From an uncultured Pseudomonas sp. (GTDB lineage Bacteria; Pseudomonadota; Gammaproteobacteria; Pseudomonadales; Pseudomonadaceae), in assembly GCA_943912755.1 (NCBI GenBank), contig CALTWF010000329.1:20757-84756 (forward strand): a stretch of DNA of 64,000 bases. Direction: 5' to 3'. This document shows positions 35,461 to 44,295 of the stretch, in pieces. Below the pieces are notes generated by a model. The model was given only the letters and a program-made list of their open reading frames with translations, did no database searches and had not been told where the DNA came from. Made by a program: the position numbers and the translations under genes. The number at the start of each line of letters is the position of its first letter. Position 1 is the first letter of the stretch.

Positions 35461-36456
35461 ATGCGCTATATGGGTAGTAAAGCTAAATTAACTAATTTTA
35501 TTGATTCTGTTGTTTCTATCTGCGAAAGCAAAATCAGCCGAAAAGGCAAGATTCAGTTCACTGATTTGTTTGCTGGGTCTGGTAAAGTCAGTGAGCATTA
35601 CAAGAATAGATTTGCAGTAACTGCAAACGATATTGAATTTTACTCGTTTGTTGCTCTGAAAAATATCCTTGAAAATGATTCGTCAGTGGCTAAATCCGTT
35701 CAGGGCAATTTAGATTTTATGAATCGTTGCCTTGGAAAGATTGGCTTCATCACTGAAAGCTATTCGCCTGCTGGTAATCGTCTTTATTTTACAGAAGAAA
35801 ACGCACGCATCATTGATGAAGCTGTGTCGTATGTCTATGAAATGAAATCACTCCATCTGCTGAGTGAAAAGCAGTTCTATTACCTCTTGGGCTGCATTCT
35901 TGAAGCCGTAGACCGTGTATCAAACACGACTGGTCAATACTGCACGTATTTGAAGCATGTGACGCCCCAAGCGGCCAAAAGGATCAGGTTTGAGCATATC
36001 GCATTGGGTGAGCTTCAAAACCGCTGTAACAGCGTCCTGAGACTTGATGCGGCTGATGCCATTGGCGTTGTGCGTGGCGATATTCTCTATCTCGATCCGC
36101 CCTATACGTTCAATTACAGCAACAGGTATCACTTGCTAAATACCATCCTGAAAAACGACAAACCAGCGATTCATGGCGTGTCGGGGAGAAGGGCGGATTT
36201 CAATAAATGTGGCTGGTCGAGTAAGAAAAAAGCGCCTGAATTGCTTGGCGATATTTTGGATAAAGCTGATTTCAAATTCATTGTAATGAGCTATTCAAAC
36301 GACAGCATTATGAGTGCTGAGTGCGTTGCTGATTTGTTTGCAAGTAAAGGGAAATACTCTCGTTATGTGCAACAGCATCAGAGATATAAAAGCAGAAAAG
36401 ACCGTGACCATGCCCCCGCTATGGTTACTGAATATCTGCATGTTTTAGAAAAATAA
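35461..36456 (+). CDS. Orphan D12-class N6-adenine DNA methyltransferase
   Basis: 331 aa starting MRYMGSKAKL, the usual D12 (Dam-like) start. The AdoMet motif DLFAGSGK lies at about residue 35 and the catalytic DPPY at about residue 212. C-terminal FKFIVMSYSNDS and a basic HQRYKSRKDRDHAP segment follow. No cognate nuclease is adjacent, so it is an orphan that may protect the element or control its transcription or replication. The ATG at 35461 has no Shine-Dalgarno sequence, and the upstream leader may govern it. Confidence 0.88.
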   Translation: MRYMGSKAKLTNFIDSVVSICESKISRKGKIQFTDLFAGSGKVSEHYKNRFAVTANDIEFYSFVALKNILENDSSVAKSVQGNLDFMNRCLGKIGFITESYSPAGNRLYFTEENARIIDEAVSYVYEMKSLHLLSEKQFYYLLGCILEAVDRVSNTTGQYCTYLKHVTPQAAKRIRFEHIALGELQNRCNSVLRLDAADAIGVVRGDILYLDPPYTFNYSNRYHLLNTILKNDKPAIHGVSGRRADFNKCGWSSKKKAPELLGDILDKADFKFIVMSYSNDSIMSAECVADLFASKGKYSRYVQQHQRYKSRKDRDHAPAMVTEYLHVLEK

Positions 36457-36484
36457 TTCATCCATACAACAAGAGGAATTTAGA

Positions 36485-36835
36485 ATGGAAAATATAGATA
36501 AGTTAAGAGAGTGGATTAGTGATGCAGATTCAGAGTTTTTTTATATAAGCACTGTAAATGATAGGCACGAATTTGAATATGTCGCATATAGCGGATATGA
36601 GTATTTCTTTGAAACTGCAGGGTATCCAAAGGATCGATTAACATTTGAGTTTGTAGATATAAATGAAATATCAGTAATTGTCTCGACTGAAAGCTCATTT
36701 CTTAAAGGTAAGTATGAAATTACGTCAAATATTTTGAGAATAAAGTTTGTTGGACACAATTTAGCGGAAATTGTAACTGATAAATTCTCTTTCTCGATTT
36801 ATAGAGAAAAGGTGCAAGGCAACATTACTTGCTAA
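36485..36835 (+). CDS. Small paralogous protein A1
   Basis: 116 aa, ribosome site AGAGGAATTT. It shares layout with the next gene (hydrophilic N-terminal helix ending W-x-x-D/S, then ISVIVST versus LRIKVST near residue 63, and a closing FSFSIY versus FDFSIH), so the two are diverged paralogues. No known family. Confidence 0.7.
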   Translation: MENIDKLREWISDADSEFFYISTVNDRHEFEYVAYSGYEYFFETAGYPKDRLTFEFVDINEISVIVSTESSFLKGKYEITSNILRIKFVGHNLAEIVTDKFSFSIYREKVQGNITC

Positions 36836-36883
36836 CAGACTGGTCTGTTAGCAGAAATAACTTTTATATAAGAGGATAATTTA

Positions 36884-37225
36884 ATGAATATATCAAATGA
36901 AGTGCTAAAAAACTGGGTGGTTGATTCTGGAGGAGAATATATCTATTTCGAAACAATGAATGAAATTTTGAGAATAAGATGTAGCGGTTATAGTGACAAC
37001 GAAATATATTTTTTGAGTGATAGCTATTCAATCCAAGGCATTACATTCTTTTTAGATGGTATTGATGAATTGCGTATTAAAGTTTCAACCGTTTGCGCTT
37101 TCTCGAATTCAGTTAATACATTGGAAGCCAAAGTATTAAATGTAGAATATCAGTCAGAAGATAAAGTTAATATTAAAACTCATTTATTCGATTTTTCAAT
37201 TCACAAGAACGACGATGATTTTTAA
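36884..37225 (+). CDS. Small paralogous protein A2
   Basis: 113 aa, ribosome site AGAGGATAATTT. Paralogue of the preceding gene. A short inverted repeat (TTAGCA...CAGACTGGTCTGTTAGC) lies between the two genes. Role unknown. Confidence 0.7.
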   Translation: MNISNEVLKNWVVDSGGEYIYFETMNEILRIRCSGYSDNEIYFLSDSYSIQGITFFLDGIDELRIKVSTVCAFSNSVNTLEAKVLNVEYQSEDKVNIKTHLFDFSIHKNDDDF

Positions 37226-37245
37226 TTAATAGAGAGGAAATTTGT

Positions 37246-37680
37246 ATGATTTTTATGAAAATTGATAGAGCGAAAATATTTGAATATGTCAATGCAAGGT
37301 TTAATGAAGTGGCTCCGCTGACTTCTGCTGCGTTAGATAATATCAAAAGATATTCAGTTCAAAAGCACAAAGACAAAATTGTTCTGGTTGGAGAATTTGA
37401 AGTGCAAGGTGATGACTTAGATTCGACAATCACAATTTTCAAAAATGGGAATATTAAGCTTGAATATTTTATGTTTGGAATTCCCGCAATGGCATCTTCG
37501 ACTTACAAAATTGTAGATGTTTATGAAGCCATTGAGCGCCAATTTGTCAGTATTGTTTTAGGACAAGTTAACGACAAACCAAAAGATTCACCAAGCCGTT
37601 TCAGTCTTGATGCTGAACAGACTGTGGATTTTATTGCAAGAACTATAACTTTTGATTTTCACTATGAAAGAGGGATTTAA
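37246..37680 (+). CDS. Hypothetical protein
   Basis: 144 aa, ribosome site AGAGAGGAAATTTG. Strand-rich, begins MIFMKIDRAKIFEYVNARF. It is in operon with both neighbours (1 nt between its stop and the next ATG). No family is recognised. Confidence 0.7.
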   Translation: MIFMKIDRAKIFEYVNARFNEVAPLTSAALDNIKRYSVQKHKDKIVLVGEFEVQGDDLDSTITIFKNGNIKLEYFMFGIPAMASSTYKIVDVYEAIERQFVSIVLGQVNDKPKDSPSRFSLDAEQTVDFIARTITFDFHYERGI

Positions 37681-37681
37681 A

Positions 37682-38167
37682 ATGGAAGATGTTGAATTGG
37701 GCTTTTCAGGATTGTTTGAAGGTTTTGAAGTTGGGCAAAAATTTCACATGATTGGTATGTATGGGCATGAATATTTCATTGACGAATTTGACTATGATCA
37801 AAAAACGCTTTTGTCTTTGTATAGAAATGAAATTTACGAATTAACTCATAAAAAGGACGAAAGATTAGTTTTTGTTAGTGAATTGCACGAAAGCCATATT
37901 TTAAATAGTTCTGGTGATAAGATTAGATATGAACTTGACTTAGAGTCGGGAGTTTTTAAGCATTACACATGGCATAAAGAAATTCCTGACGTATTTATCA
38001 TGCGCCAAGGCATTCAAATCGTGTATGGATCTGTTCAGTTGGTTTGGATGGCGTCTGATGATGGATTGACTGAGTTTAAAAATACTCGTCTTAAAACCCT
38101 TCACCAGTCGTTCAATGAAGGCATGTTAATTGTCCCTTTTAATGAATTTACGTTTGAAGATCTTTAA
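37682..38167 (+). CDS. Hypothetical protein
   Basis: 161 aa starting MEDVELGFSGLFEGFEVGQK, with GAGGGATTT upstream. Strand-rich soluble protein with aromatic clusters. It belongs to the same run of small genes with near-identical AGAGGA translation signals. Confidence 0.7.
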   Translation: MEDVELGFSGLFEGFEVGQKFHMIGMYGHEYFIDEFDYDQKTLLSLYRNEIYELTHKKDERLVFVSELHESHILNSSGDKIRYELDLESGVFKHYTWHKEIPDVFIMRQGIQIVYGSVQLVWMASDDGLTEFKNTRLKTLHQSFNEGMLIVPFNEFTFEDL

Positions 38168-38189
38168 TTATTAATGAGAGGAAATTGTA

Positions 38190-38600
38190 ATGAATAAATT
38201 TATGAAAGCATTAAAGTGGTTTGAAAAGCATGAAGGTCATAGTATGAAGTTGAAAACTTCTGATGGCGAAGGTCAAATAATCATAACTGGACTGTTCAAC
38301 TCATGTGATTATGAATATGAGCAACTTTTATTCATTGCTCGTGATAGTCAAGAATTCTATGCTTGTTTGAAGTGTAATGAAGATGAAGATGAAGATGAAG
38401 ATGAAGATGAAAGCGCATGGTGTTTAGAAATTCGAACTCCGCATTATTTAGTGCAACGAACTTCAGTAGCAGAATATGAAGTGAAAGATATGCGAGTGAA
38501 TGCAAATGGACATTTCGAGATAATTTGTGATGAAATGAATTTTACTTTCATTGAATTACCAGAATGTGAGACTTGGGAAAAGGTATCTGCAGGGCAATGA
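38190..38600 (+). CDS. Small paralogous protein B1 with poly-(Glu-Asp) insert
   Basis: 136 aa, ribosome site GAGAGGAAATT. It is paralogous to the next gene (MNKF.KALKWFEK at the start; IIITG, then QEFYAC, then CDEMNFTF versus CDGMDFAF). It carries an acidic EDEDEDEDEDE run encoded by a GAAGAT hexanucleotide repeat that is absent from its paralogue. Confidence 0.75.
   Translation: MNKFMKALKWFEKHEGHSMKLKTSDGEGQIIITGLFNSCDYEYEQLLFIARDSQEFYACLKCNEDEDEDEDEDESAWCLEIRTPHYLVQRTSVAEYEVKDMRVNANGHFEIICDEMNFTFIELPECETWEKVSAGQ
38377..38411 (+). repeat. GAAGAT hexanucleotide microsatellite
   Basis: About five tandem GAAGAT units inside gene B1. Slippage would change the acidic run in steps of two residues without a frameshift. 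Confidence 0.85.
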
Positions 38601-38662
38601 TTGCCTTGTAGATTTTCAGTATCATCATGGGAAATAACAATTATTAACAAGAGGAATATATA

Positions 38663-39004
38663 ATGAACAAATTTGAAAAGGCTTTGAAGTGGTTTGAGAA
38701 ATATGATGGTTATGACATGAGGGTAACAACTCCAGGTGGATGCGGGGATATAATCATCACTGGTGTATTAGACTCTTGTGAAGATGATGAAAAGTTATGT
38801 TTTGTTGGGTGTGATGAGCAAGAGTTTTATGCTTGTATGACAGCCAGAGAAGATGGTTGGTTGTTAGAAATTCAAATTCCTCATTTTACTTTGGATTGTA
38901 ATTTTGTGCAGGTGTATAAAATAGAAGATATGACTATTTATGACGATGATAGGAGTTTTGAAATAGTTTGTGATGGAATGGATTTTGCTTTCGGTGAAAG
39001 ATAA
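38663..39004 (+). CDS. Small paralogous protein B2
   Basis: 113 aa, ribosome site AAGAGGAATAT. Clear paralogue of B1 without the acidic insert. Together they look like a tandem duplication within the small-gene array. Function unknown. Confidence 0.75.
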   Translation: MNKFEKALKWFEKYDGYDMRVTTPGGCGDIIITGVLDSCEDDEKLCFVGCDEQEFYACMTAREDGWLLEIQIPHFTLDCNFVQVYKIEDMTIYDDDRSFEIVCDGMDFAFGER

Positions 39005-39024
39005 ATTATGCGGTTAAAAACATA

Positions 39025-39048
39025 GAGGCCAATTATGGCCTTTAATTT
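39025..39048. terminator. Bidirectional terminator
   Basis: GAGGCC-AATTAT-GGCCTT stem with T-rich flanks between convergent genes. Confidence 0.65.
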
Positions 39049-39449
39049 TATGCGAGATATGCTATATCAGTATCCTTTTCTAAATACGAAATGTAGTGAT
39101 GAAACCTTTCCCTTATCCATTTGTAGTATTCAGGCCAATGAGTATCTATGTTTTTGTGCAGTGATTCTCTTATCAGTTCATAGTTTTCATACGACTCAAC
39201 ATCGTTAAATTCAAGTGTTAAATCGTATAGACTGAAATACAAAACATAAGCCTTGGCGGCGGCTTTCAAAGCTCGCTCTATTGAAATAAACCCAAGATCC
39301 ACTGTTATTTTCAGCTGAAAATATTTCTCACAATATTCATCGAATTTGATGCAGTCAGTAACTAATCTATCTCTTTTGTCTGCAGCCCAACCATTCTGCA
39401 AAGCCATAAATACTAATTCTTTGTTGTTATCAATTCCATCTAATTTCAT
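39048..39449 (-). CDS. Hypothetical protein
   Basis: 133 aa, helical, soluble, with a good ribosome site (AAGGGGGATT). It contains ALKAAAKAYVLYFSLYDLTLEF. No family is recognised. Confidence 0.65.
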   Translation of the reverse strand: MKLDGIDNNKELVFMALQNGWAADKRDRLVTDCIKFDEYCEKYFQLKITVDLGFISIERALKAAAKAYVLYFSLYDLTLEFNDVESYENYELIRESLHKNIDTHWPEYYKWIRERFHHYISYLEKDTDIAYLA

Positions 39450-39509
39450 TGTAAAATCCCCCTTAAGTTATTAGTTATATAATTTATTTTCTGAAAGTCA
39501 AGAGTAATA

Positions 39510-39620
39510 TTATAATGCTGCTTTTATGTCGAGGATTGATATTTGCGTAGCGAAGTAAAATGCCAGTGATATAGAGGTAAATGCAAGAATATTCAAAATT
39601 GTCAGTGTGTTTTTTTCCAT
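39510..39620 (-). CDS. Very small single-helix membrane protein
   Basis: 36 aa from the ATG at 39620: MEKNTLTILNILAFTSISLA and a short tail, forming one hydrophobic helix. The element promoter module lies directly upstream (TTTGCTATAATTTGCTTATAAACC), which is the main reason to believe it is a gene. Confidence 0.55.
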   Translation of the reverse strand: MEKNTLTILNILAFTSISLAFYFATQISILDIKAAL

Positions 39621-39631
39621 TATTATAGTAA

Positions 39632-39660
39632 GTTTGGTTTATAAGCAAATTATAGCAAAT
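39632..39660 (-). promoter_or_regulatory. Element promoter
   Basis: Minus-strand TTTGCTATAATTTGCTTATAAA; -10 at 39,649-39,654. Confidence 0.65.
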
Positions 39661-39707
39661 CGAAAATTCAAATATTGCAGTTAAGAGAAAACAAATTTTA
39701 CAGACAC

Positions 39708-39731
39708 AAAAAAGCCCCAGCAAAGGGGCTT
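39708..39731 (-). terminator. Rho-independent terminator
   Basis: AAGCCCC-AGCAAA-GGGGCTT stem with six T on the minus strand, after the gene stopping at 39,748. Confidence 0.75.
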
Positions 39732-39747
39732 GGCATGTGGTTCAGGT

Positions 39748-40464
39748 TCACTTGAAAATCTGTCTTACAGTCTCACTGAATCGCTCAATCTTCGCATCGC
39801 CATACAAGCCGTTCTGAATGCCTTTTATGAGAGCCAAGGCCGATGGCTGGTATGTGGTGCTGTCTTCTGCTGACACACGCAAACCTTGACTCAGCACGAC
39901 TGAGCCTGACGGATCGACTGTGTGAGCAATGCCAAGGGCAGAAAGAATTTCTGGATGGTTCGCCCATGCGTTGGCCTGTGGGCCAGTGACCTGGAGAACA
40001 GGAATTTCCAAACCTTTTACGGCCACTGTATAGGTGCCTTGGGGGATAGAAGAATCTTCGTAATCGGGTAGCTCGACCTTTACGCCCATATCAATCTGTG
40101 CGCCGTTCTGGCTGGGTTTCAGAGCTTCTTGAATGGCTTGGATAGCGTCAATGCTGATCTCGTATCCAAGGGACTGCAGACGCTCATAGAAGACGTTTAG
40201 AAATGTCTCGTCGCTGAGTCCATGAAGCTGCTCGATCAGTGCTTTGTGAGGATCAGACAGGCCAGAATCTGTGGATGGGTCGAATGGGCCGGGAATCGGC
40301 TTCTTGGCCTGCATAGCGGCGATCTGAGCCTGCCGGTGGGCTTTGGCTGCCGCTGGTGTCAGTCTGTTGAATACAGCGGATTTCAGAGCGCTTGATAGGT
40401 GATAGACAGCGGGGGTGCTGTTCACTTCTGTCATTGCTTCACGCCAATCGTGTTCAGTCTTCAT
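39748..40464 (-). CDS. Hypothetical protein sharing a C-terminal domain with the AT-hook protein
   Basis: 238 aa. The C-terminal ~100 residues (GTYTVAVKGLEIPV ... DPSGSVVLSQGLRVSAEDSTTYQPSALALIKGIQNGLYG) align by pattern with the end of the adjacent 270-aa protein (VRTIAAIVQGVQNGLYEG). The N-terminal half is helical and contains KAHRQAQIAAMQAKKPIPGPFDP. The gene is noticeably richer in GC than most of the element. Function unknown; DNA binding is possible by association. Confidence 0.65.
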   Translation of the reverse strand: MKTEHDWREAMTEVNSTPAVYHLSSALKSAVFNRLTPAAAKAHRQAQIAAMQAKKPIPGPFDPSTDSGLSDPHKALIEQLHGLSDETFLNVFYERLQSLGYEISIDAIQAIQEALKPSQNGAQIDMGVKVELPDYEDSSIPQGTYTVAVKGLEIPVLQVTGPQANAWANHPEILSALGIAHTVDPSGSVVLSQGLRVSAEDSTTYQPSALALIKGIQNGLYGDAKIERFSETVRQIFK

Positions 40465-40491
40465 TTTTCAAATCCATCTGGTGTGAAAACG

Positions 40492-40514
40492 AAAAAGCCC
40501 CGGTTAAGGGGCTT
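40492..40514 (-). terminator. Rho-independent terminator
   Basis: AAAGCCCC-GGTTAA-GGGGCTTT stem after the stop at 40,532; A/T tracts on both sides. Confidence 0.75.
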
Positions 40515-40531
40515 TGTCTGGAAAATGCTGA

Positions 40532-41344
40532 TTAAGCTTTTTCTGGTTCCTTGGCTGGCTCTGGCTTCACTTCAGAAACCGTTGCGCCTTCGTAGAGGCC
40601 GTTCTGCACGCCTTGGACGATTGCTGCGATGGTGCGAACGTAAAGGGTCGCATCGTCTTTGTTTACAGCAATGCCTTCTTCTTTGAAGACAATTTTGTCT
40701 TTGTTATTGTGGTTTTCTGTCTCGTATGGAATGCCCAAGTCATCGAGCAGGGTGCTGTAACCGTTCCAACTGAAATTGCCTTTTTTGCCTGCTTCCAAGG
40801 TGTATTCAGAACCTTCTTTTGTCTTCACTTTGAAGACGCCAGCCAAGGCGACACGGGGCAGGGTGGCCGGGGCATTTGGGTCTTTCGGCTTGCGGCCCGG
40901 TTTGTTTGACTGCTGCTGGGCGAAAGCGTTGGTCTGGCTGGAATGAATGCGCTTCTGAACTTCTACTGCGATTTCATAAGCCAGTTCAGTGAATTCTTTG
41001 TCGAAAGCTTTCAGCGCTGTTTGGAAGCCCTGTTTTTTAACGCTTTCTACGACTTTAGCGTCGCTGCTCTCATTGTCGTTAATGTCTTTCAGTTCTTGAG
41101 ACAGTGTGACAACAGTTTGAATATCGAAAGCCAATGTTGCTGCTTTAATGGCTTCCATTTTTTCAGCAATTTTCGGGCTTTTCTTCGCTTCACTGAATTT
41201 AGTCAGAACGATTTCAGCGACGGACTGAGCAAAAGAATTTCCACTTGCGTAAGCAGTGATGCCTTCTTCGTAGATTTCTTTAAAGGATTTTTTCGGTTCG
41301 GTTTTGGCGTCGGTAGCTGGGGTTTGAGCGTTTTGGTTAGCCAT
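40532..41344 (-). CDS. AT-hook DNA-binding protein, candidate nucleoid-associated protein
   Basis: 270 aa. A helical N-terminal ~135 residues are rich in Lys/Glu and probably mediate oligomerisation. An AT-hook motif follows (NKPGRKPKDPNAP, about residues 146-158). The C-terminal domain (VALAGVFKVKTKEGSEYTLE ... VQGVQNGLYEG) is shared with its neighbour. Ribosome site AAAGGAACG. Oligomerisation helices plus an AT-hook-like loop resemble xenogeneic silencers of the H-NS/MvaT/Lsr2 kind in plan, not in sequence. On an AT-rich element it could compact or regulate the element or antagonise host MvaT. This is inference. Confidence 0.65.
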   Translation of the reverse strand: MANQNAQTPATDAKTEPKKSFKEIYEEGITAYASGNSFAQSVAEIVLTKFSEAKKSPKIAEKMEAIKAATLAFDIQTVVTLSQELKDINDNESSDAKVVESVKKQGFQTALKAFDKEFTELAYEIAVEVQKRIHSSQTNAFAQQQSNKPGRKPKDPNAPATLPRVALAGVFKVKTKEGSEYTLEAGKKGNFSWNGYSTLLDDLGIPYETENHNNKDKIVFKEEGIAVNKDDATLYVRTIAAIVQGVQNGLYEGATVSEVKPEPAKEPEKA

Positions 41345-41479
41345 TTCTGCGTTCCTTTTGATTGGCGATTCAGAGATTTAGAAAATTGATAATGCGATTT
41401 CTGAAACGGATCATTGCAAAACAAATGGGAGTGGTCAAGCGAATTTTCTATTAATTCGTAAATTCATAAAATAAAAAAT

Positions 41480-41502
41480 GCTATAATATGCTCATAACAA
41501 AT
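41480..41502 (+). promoter_or_regulatory. Element promoter
   Basis: AATGCTATAATATGCTCATAACAAAT; -10 at 41,482-41,487. SD-less leader to the ATG at 41,514. Confidence 0.75.
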
Positions 41503-41513
41503 TAATAAAATTT

Positions 41514-43010
41514 ATGAGTAAAAGTATATACAGCTATTCGGCACAAAAAACTGGCGAAGGATTCAATAATTTTGTCGAAACAAATGATTTCTCTCGTCGT
41601 GAACCTGATCTGGGCAATGTTGAAGATTTAGAACAACCACTTGAAGAAGATTCAAAAGCCAAAAAAAAGAAGTTTGAATTTCCTTTCCTTGGTTCAACTT
41701 CAACAACACAATATTTAGATCTCACACATCGCCAACGCAAACGCCAACCCCAAGAACAGCAATTCGTTGGAATTGGAGATTTTATAGATGATGACGCTGA
41801 CAGAATCATTAACAATATTCCTAAAAATGAAGATCAACAAAGCAAAGCCGCTTCTTTTAGACAAGATGTTGAAGATCTTACTGCTCAGAAAAACTATGCT
41901 TTCAAAGTGTCGCCTACTGGTGAATTTAGGATTCGTGAAGGTCATCAAAGAGTCGCAACAATAAAGCCAAGTGGTTCAATGACTTGGAGTAAAAGTGATG
42001 TTGCAGGGCCAGACATACAAGATTATGTGAAGTTGCTTTGTAAGCACAAATTAGCGAATCAGACAAAACCTGTCGGTTTAACTGTCAATGAAAAGCTAAT
42101 TACTAACGAGCAAGATCGTATTGCATTTTTCAGAAACACAATCACTACATTGCTTGAAAATGACATTGATTTTGAAAGAATCAAGATTCATAACAAAGAA
42201 TACAGATACATTCTTGATGAATTTGCGCCGAAACAAATGGCTGATGTGGATTTAGTAAATGGTAAACAGGAACGTGTAGAGCCTAAATTAACAGATGGTT
42301 TAACGCCAGCGCCAGAAGCGCAATTTGCTGGAGTCGGTGATGCACCAGCTATAAATGATTCCATTAAGCCTGATGCGCCTTCTGCTGCACCAGTAGCGAA
42401 AGGGGAGATGATATTCAGCAATTCGCCAGAGCCTGATTTGTCCTTAGCTGCTGCTAATGACAACACAAGCATTGTTTTGAAAAAGGCTGATGTTGTAGAA
42501 GACGTGCCAGCACCAGATGCGCCAGTGGTTGAAGCTCAAAAGCCTGCTGAGGTGGTTAAAGAAGAAGTGGTAGAGACTTCTATTAAAGAAGGAAAAGAAC
42601 TCACTTCTTCTGTTGAAGAAGTCAAAGATCAGGCAATAAAGGCTACTGAGCCAGATGATGATTTTGAAGATTTCAGGGTTTCTGCTGATAAAGATATTGA
42701 GATAGAACCTGTTGGGTTTGTTCAGAAAGTCGATAGTTTTGATATGACAGTTGATGATTTCCTCAATGATGATGTGAGTTTTGATGATGTTTTCGGTGGT
42801 GTCACAAGAGACGATCCAATATTTGAGCCAGATTTTCATGCCCCACCAGAAAACAAAACTGAACAGCCAAAGGCTGAAACAGTGGCTGAAAAGCCTGCTG
42901 TTGAAAAATGTGCGTTGGTAACAAATAAAGATAAAATATCAGAAATGTTTAAAGATGAAGATATTAATACTGAGATACGAAAAACGCATAAGCAAAAATT
43001 TAGACCATAA
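41514..43010 (+). CDS. LPD7-like segment protein, relaxase-associated
   Basis: 498 aa. Residues ~125-240 contain FRIREGHQRVATIKPSGSM and ITNEQDRIAFFRNTITTLLE. A matching block occurs in the protein at 43,282 (DTDNQELLRIITKSMIANDI), and a related one occurs near the C-terminal third of the relaxase (ANAKMQEALFIEAMLNGVTV). This pattern is that of LPD7, a domain commonly attached to relaxases. The remaining ~250 residues are low-complexity, acidic and Ala/Pro/Val-rich, so probably disordered. A role in DNA transfer is inferred. Confidence 0.6.
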   Translation: MSKSIYSYSAQKTGEGFNNFVETNDFSRREPDLGNVEDLEQPLEEDSKAKKKKFEFPFLGSTSTTQYLDLTHRQRKRQPQEQQFVGIGDFIDDDADRIINNIPKNEDQQSKAASFRQDVEDLTAQKNYAFKVSPTGEFRIREGHQRVATIKPSGSMTWSKSDVAGPDIQDYVKLLCKHKLANQTKPVGLTVNEKLITNEQDRIAFFRNTITTLLENDIDFERIKIHNKEYRYILDEFAPKQMADVDLVNGKQERVEPKLTDGLTPAPEAQFAGVGDAPAINDSIKPDAPSAAPVAKGEMIFSNSPEPDLSLAAANDNTSIVLKKADVVEDVPAPDAPVVEAQKPAEVVKEEVVETSIKEGKELTSSVEEVKDQAIKATEPDDDFEDFRVSADKDIEIEPVGFVQKVDSFDMTVDDFLNDDVSFDDVFGGVTRDDPIFEPDFHAPPENKTEQPKAETVAEKPAVEKCALVTNKDKISEMFKDEDINTEIRKTHKQKFRP

Positions 43011-43011
43011 C

Positions 43012-43036
43012 ACAAAGCGCTACGGCGCTTTTTTTG
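43012..43036 (+). terminator. Rho-independent terminator
   Basis: AAAGCGC-TAC-GGCGCTTT-type stem with seven T. Confidence 0.8.
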
Positions 43037-43064
43037 TATACTGAAGAAAACAGTATTAACTAAC

Positions 43065-43238
43065 ATGAAAGAACCAAAAACCTTAGAAGAAGATTTAGCT
43101 GATTTGATGGTGAAAGCTGCAGTAGATGCTGCAAGAAAGAAGATGAAAAAAGATTCTGAACTAACCCCTTATGAAAAATATTTGAAAGAAATACAGCAAT
43201 TACCCGATTTGCCAGAGCACAATGAACCGATTGAGTAA
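43065..43238 (+). CDS. Small acidic/basic helical protein
   Basis: 57 aa from the ATG at 43065 (MKEPKTLEEDLADLMVKAAV), highly charged and helical, ending in a Pro/Glu tail. A TGTATACT -10 lies 22 nt upstream, just after the preceding terminator. No family. Confidence 0.6.
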   Translation: MKEPKTLEEDLADLMVKAAVDAARKKMKKDSELTPYEKYLKEIQQLPDLPEHNEPIE

Positions 43239-43247
43239 ATTGAAAAT

Positions 43248-43270
43248 GCTATAATTAGTAGCATAACAAC
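43248..43270 (+). promoter_or_regulatory. Element promoter
   Basis: AATGCTATAATTAGTAGCATAACAAC; -10 at 43,250-43,255. Confidence 0.75.
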
Positions 43271-43281
43271 TTTATTTAATT

Positions 43282-44229
43282 ATGAGTATTTTAAAAAACG
43301 CCATTTCAGCAATTTTAGGCGATAAAAACAAAATTGAAACTGACTGGCATGGCGTTGGGCAAACAGGATCAAGCCTTGGATTAAGTCTTGATGGCTTCGT
43401 CTCTGACTTCAAAGAAATATCCAACACAAACTTTCCCGACAGCAAAAACGCTTATTTAAAACTTTGCCGTAAGGCGTCTGAGTTTAAAAACCATTTGAAA
43501 AGTTTGATTAGTAATGACAAAGGCTTTGTAACTGAAATTCAGAAAATAGCAGATGAATCGGGCCACTCAATAAAAAGCTACAACTGGGGAATCCAAGTTG
43601 AAAACTCCAATGGGCCATTCATTAATGTTGATAGTGCTGGAAATATTGAATTCATAACAAAGAACATTTCTTCACCAGCACTGGAAAGATACATTGATGC
43701 AGTAACAAGCAAATTCAAAGAAAATGAAGCATATATTGTTTTCAAAGGCGGTGATAAATACTCAGATACTGATAACCAAGAATTGCTTAGAATAATTACA
43801 AAGTCAATGATTGCAAATGATATTGACTTTAAACGTCTTCACTTAGCTGATTCAAAATATCAAACCATTGTTGATGAAATGACGCCAGTTCCTTTAAGAG
43901 TCGAATTAGTTGATGGAAGATTTATCCAATCAGATAAACCTTATGTCTTCAACCCAAAAGATTCTGAATCTGTTATAGCCCACCGTGGATTAAATCTTAT
44001 CAAATATAGTGGCGGTGATAAAAAAGCATTTAAGAAATATCAGGAAATTTATCAGCAGACTCATAAATTGAAAGTGGATTTCTTTGAAAACTCTGAGATT
44101 ATAAAATTCACTTCCACTGAGACAAATGAAAGTATTTTGTTTAGAACAGCATCTATAAGGGAAGGCGGCGCAAGGCTTAAAGAAGAAAGACAAAATAAAC
44201 TGAGGCTCCATTTAACGATACGGGTTTAA
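43282..44229 (+). CDS. LPD7-like segment protein
   Basis: 315 aa. FKGGDKYSDTDNQELLRIIT and DIDFKRLHLADSKYQTIVDEM (about residues 152-200) match a region of the 498-aa protein upstream, so the two genes are partial paralogues. The rest is soluble and mixed alpha/beta. It is probably cotranscribed with the next gene. Confidence 0.6.
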   Translation: MSILKNAISAILGDKNKIETDWHGVGQTGSSLGLSLDGFVSDFKEISNTNFPDSKNAYLKLCRKASEFKNHLKSLISNDKGFVTEIQKIADESGHSIKSYNWGIQVENSNGPFINVDSAGNIEFITKNISSPALERYIDAVTSKFKENEAYIVFKGGDKYSDTDNQELLRIITKSMIANDIDFKRLHLADSKYQTIVDEMTPVPLRVELVDGRFIQSDKPYVFNPKDSESVIAHRGLNLIKYSGGDKKAFKKYQEIYQQTHKLKVDFFENSEIIKFTSTETNESILFRTASIREGGARLKEERQNKLRLHLTIRV

Positions 44230-44295
44230 ACAAAAATAAGCCATATAATCCTGAACCATCAGAACAAATTACTAATAAAAGTAAGGGGGTGAAAT

